Source: Acinetobacter populi (GTDB lineage Bacteria > Pseudomonadota > Gammaproteobacteria > Pseudomonadales > Moraxellaceae). From it: DNA of 64,000 bases. The stretch lies in contig NZ_NEXX01000001.1 in assembly GCF_002174125.1 (NCBI RefSeq), positions 992,001 through 1,056,000 of the forward strand, given 5' to 3'. Shown one piece after another: positions 61,541 through 64,000 of this stretch (position 1 is the stretch's first letter; every line of letters starts with the position of its first letter). The notes under the pieces are model-generated. The model was given only the letters and a program-made list of their open reading frames with translations, was not told the DNA's origin and searched no databases. The translations under genes and the position numbers were made by a program.

Positions 61541-62713
61541 ATGACGTTTAAAACTTTAAATTTCGGACTAGACGACACCTTATTAGCATTTAGAGACTCC
61601 GTAGCAGCATTTTGCCAAAAAGAAATTGCACCTCTTGCCCAACAAATTGATAGAGAAAATAAATTTCCTGCACATCTATGGAAAAAATTTGGAGATATGG
61701 GTTTGCTCGGAATGACAGTGAGCGAACAATATGGTGGCAGTAATTTAGGCTATCTCGCACACATTATTGTGATGCAGGAAATCTCAAGAGCCTCCGCTGC
61801 GGTTGCCTTATCCTATGGGGCTCACTCCAATTTGTGTGTCAACCAAATCAATCGTAATGCCAACGAACAGCAAAAACAGCGTTTTTTACCTAAGCTGGTA
61901 TCTGGTGAATATATTGGTGCTCTTGCCATGTCGGAACCGAATGCAGGCTCAGATGTAGTCAGCATGCGATTATATGCCGAAGATAAAGGTGATCACTTTG
62001 TATTAAATGGCACAAAAATGTGGATTACCAATGGAGGTGACGCTGATGTATTAGTGGTTTATGCCAAAACTGATCTGAAAGCCGGAAATAAAGGAATTAC
62101 AGCCTTTCTAGTTGAAAAAGGCATGGCTGGTTTTAGTCATGGCACACATCTAGATAAGTTAGGGATGCGAGGTTCAAATACCTATCCACTATTTTTTGAT
62201 GATGTGGTCGTCCCCAAAGAAAACGTATTAGGGGGAATAGGTAATGGTGTCAAAGTATTAATGAGTGGGTTGGATTATGAACGTGCAGTCTTAAGCGCAG
62301 GTCCACTCGGCATCATGGATGCCTGTATGGATGTGGTAGTTCCCTACTTACATGATCGTGAACAGTTTGGACAAGCATTAGGTGAATTTCAGTTGATGCA
62401 AGGCAAGCTTGCAGATATGTATTCGACTTGGCTGGCATGTAAAGCTTTAGTCTATGCTGTAGGTCAAGCCTGTGATCAAGTCGATCACGATCGTAGTTTA
62501 CGTAAAGATGCAGCCAGTGCCATTTTATATGCTGCTGAAAAAGCCACATGGATGGCAGGTGAAGCCATTCAAACCTTAGGTGGCAATGGCTATATCAATG
62601 AATATCCGGCAGGCCGATTATGGCGTGATGCCAAACTTTATGAAATTGGTGCAGGTACCTCAGAAATTCGTCGGATGCTGATTGGTCGTGAGTTATTTAA
62701 CGAAACCAAATAA
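61541..62713 (+). CDS. liuA: Isovaleryl-CoA dehydrogenase
   Basis: A 390-residue flavin-dependent acyl-CoA dehydrogenase that oxidises isovaleryl-CoA to 3-methylcrotonyl-CoA in leucine breakdown. FAD and substrate motifs are [16 protein letters not shown] and [19 protein letters not shown], and the catalytic Glu is in the isovaleryl-specific position [19 protein letters not shown] (about 245). The C-terminal [35 protein letters not shown] (in sections) completes it. The frame extends 123 bases upstream, but the ATG at 61541 has AAGGA properly spaced. mccB follows 26 bp downstream. Confidence 0.92.
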   Translation: MTFKTLNFGLDDTLLAFRDSVAAFCQKEIAPLAQQIDRENKFPAHLWKKFGDMGLLGMTVSEQYGGSNLGYLAHIIVMQEISRASAAVALSYGAHSNLCVNQINRNANEQQKQRFLPKLVSGEYIGALAMSEPNAGSDVVSMRLYAEDKGDHFVLNGTKMWITNGGDADVLVVYAKTDLKAGNKGITAFLVEKGMAGFSHGTHLDKLGMRGSNTYPLFFDDVVVPKENVLGGIGNGVKVLMSGLDYERAVLSAGPLGIMDACMDVVVPYLHDREQFGQALGEFQLMQGKLADMYSTWLACKALVYAVGQACDQVDHDRSLRKDAASAILYAAEKATWMAGEAIQTLGGNGYINEYPAGRLWRDAKLYEIGAGTSEIRRMLIGRELFNETK

Positions 62714-62739
62714 GAATTATAGGAAAAGAAAAGGATGAC

Positions 62740-64000
62740 ATGACCATGAACCAATTATCCAGCAAAATTAATGTACGTAGTGAAGGTTTTAAAGAAAATC
62801 AACTCGCTATGCAAACATTAGTAAACGATCTTAAAAATCTGACTAACCATATCGCACTAGGCGGTGGAGAAATTGCACGCCAAAAACACATTGCACGGGG
62901 CAAACTGCCAGTACGGGAACGAATTAATCAATTGATTGATTCAGGTACTGCATTTCTAGAAATTGGTCAACTGGCTGCCTATCATGTCTATGATACTGAT
63001 ATTCCTGCTGCGGGGGTCGTAGCAGGGATTGGTTTAGTGAATGGTATCGCCTGCATGATTGTTGCCAATGATGCGACCGTTAAAGGCGGGACGTATTATC
63101 CTCTCACAGTCAAAAAACATTTACGTGCACAAGAAATCGCCGAACAAAATCATTTGCCATGCATTTATATGGTTGATTCCGGTGGTGCATATTTACCGTT
63201 ACAAGAACAGGTTTTTCCAGATCGTGATCATTTTGGACGTATTTTTTACAATCAAGCTCGTATGTCAAGTCTGGGTATTGCACAAATTGCAGTGGTCATG
63301 GGCAGTTGTACCGCAGGCGGTGCATATGTGCCTGCCATGTCTGATGAAACAATTATTGTTCGTAATCAAGGTACCATTTTTCTTGGTGGGCCGCCATTGG
63401 TCAAAGCGGCAACCGGTGAAGTGGTCAGTAGTGAAGATTTAGGTGGTGGTGACGTACACACACGTTTATCTGGTGTCGCCGATCATCTTGCCGAAAATGA
63501 TGAACATGCCATCGCCATTGCAAGAAATATCGTTGCCAATTTAAATAAGTCTCCGCAAACCCAAGCAAAGCAAATTGAGTCGCCACTATTTGATGCCCAA
63601 GAACTGTACGGTATTGTTCCGGTTGATAGTCGTCAACCTTTTGATGTACGTGAAGTCATTGCAAGAATTGTTGATGGCTCAAGATTTGACGAGTTTAAGA
63701 CACGTTTTGGCACAACCTTGGTCACTGGTTTTGCCCAATTATATGGTATGCCTGTGGGAATCATTGCCAATAATGGAATTTTATTTTCAGAATCAGCGCA
63801 AAAAGGTGCTCATTTCATCGAACTTTGCTGCCAACGTAGTATTCCACTGATTTTCATACAGAATATCACCGGCTTTATGGTGGGTCGTCAATATGAAAAT
63901 GAAGGGATTGCTAAAAATGGTGCCAAACTGGTGATGGCAGTCGCCACTGCCAATGTCCCTAAAATCACATTGATCATCGGCGGTTCATTTGGCGCTGGTA
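62740..64000 (+). CDS. liuB: Methylcrotonyl-CoA carboxylase carboxyltransferase subunit (partial)
   Basis: The first 420 codons of the carboxyltransferase (beta) subunit, cut by the window end; the full protein is about 535 residues. It moves CO2 from biotin on the alpha subunit to 3-methylcrotonyl-CoA. Carboxyltransferase motifs present are [72 protein letters not shown] and [12 protein letters not shown]. It follows liuA after 26 bp. ATG codons at 62740 and 62746 are both possible; AAGGA at 62731-62735 is 4 or 10 bases away. The open frame runs to the end. Confidence 0.95.
   Translation, partial: MTMNQLSSKINVRSEGFKENQLAMQTLVNDLKNLTNHIALGGGEIARQKHIARGKLPVRERINQLIDSGTAFLEIGQLAAYHVYDTDIPAAGVVAGIGLVNGIACMIVANDATVKGGTYYPLTVKKHLRAQEIAEQNHLPCIYMVDSGGAYLPLQEQVFPDRDHFGRIFYNQARMSSLGIAQIAVVMGSCTAGGAYVPAMSDETIIVRNQGTIFLGGPPLVKAATGEVVSSEDLGGGDVHTRLSGVADHLAENDEHAIAIARNIVANLNKSPQTQAKQIESPLFDAQELYGIVPVDSRQPFDVREVIARIVDGSRFDEFKTRFGTTLVTGFAQLYGMPVGIIANNGILFSESAQKGAHFIELCCQRSIPLIFIQNITGFMVGRQYENEGIAKNGAKLVMAVATANVPKITLIIGGSFGAG

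Noticed and set aside
63059..63850. Small frames inside the carboxyltransferase gene
   Set aside because: They are out-of-frame shadows of the main gene, which stays open to the window end.
1..64000. tRNA or rRNA genes, CRISPR arrays, insertion sequences, prophage genes
   Set aside because: Read for direct repeats, transposase motifs and tRNA-like TTCGAATC signatures on both strands; none found by eye.

Overview
The window is a continuous stretch of a gammaproteobacterial chromosome, almost certainly Acinetobacter (Moraxellaceae). The DNA is AT-rich (about 40% GC by eye) and the proteins have an Acinetobacter character: a DcaP-type porin, an AAHS aromatic-acid permease, a TerC-CBS-CorC protein, and def divergent from LysM-dprA-tsaC. 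I cannot name the species. I saw no tRNA, rRNA, IS element, prophage or CRISPR array.

Layout. 1-16 kb is mostly core: an ArgO/ArgP exporter-regulator pair, hisIE, an FBH1-like helicase followed by an AAA ATPase, cytochrome b561, dinB, a GH25 hydrolase, a DHA2 efflux pump, a LOG-family hydrolase, a TerC-type protein, def, a LysM protein, dprA and tsaC. 16-23 kb holds regulator/transporter pairs (TetR-MFS with clear operator palindromes, AraC-DMT), a lipoprotein, a glutathione peroxidase, a HAD phosphatase and a lipocalin. 23-31 kb is an accessory sulfur-scavenging locus: a sulfonate-type binding protein, a TonB receptor and two tandem sulfatases that share a nearly identical core, with a divergent Crp/Fnr-type regulator. 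32-38 kb is the urea ABC transporter urtABCDE, with an attenuator after urtA and a possible sigma-54 promoter upstream. 38-45 kb is a type VI secretion cargo island: vgrG, a DUF2235 lipase effector and a membrane-anchored DUF2931 protein, probably its immunity protein. 45-54 kb is mainly housekeeping (parE, a lipase-like hydrolase, mutY, an M23 lipoprotein, DUF1345, LeuE-type exporter, pncA, a BASS transporter) and includes a strong candidate small RNA at about 52.04-52.13 kb.

54-64 kb has an AAHS permease and a DcaP-like porin that share an upstream motif, a methyltransferase, a bioB gene broken by one in-frame amber codon, an acyl-CoA synthetase and a TetR regulator. Divergent from these runs a leucine/isovalerate catabolic operon: isovaleryl-CoA dehydrogenase, then the carboxyltransferase subunit of the biotin-dependent methylcrotonyl-CoA carboxylase, which is cut by the window end.

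How the genes fit together. The sulfatase locus looks like an uptake and desulfation route for organosulfur compounds. The liu region joins acyl activation, dehydrogenation and biotin-dependent carboxylation, and the adjacent bioB suggests local biotin supply that has been damaged here. All functional calls come from reading translated sequence and motifs; no database search was run.
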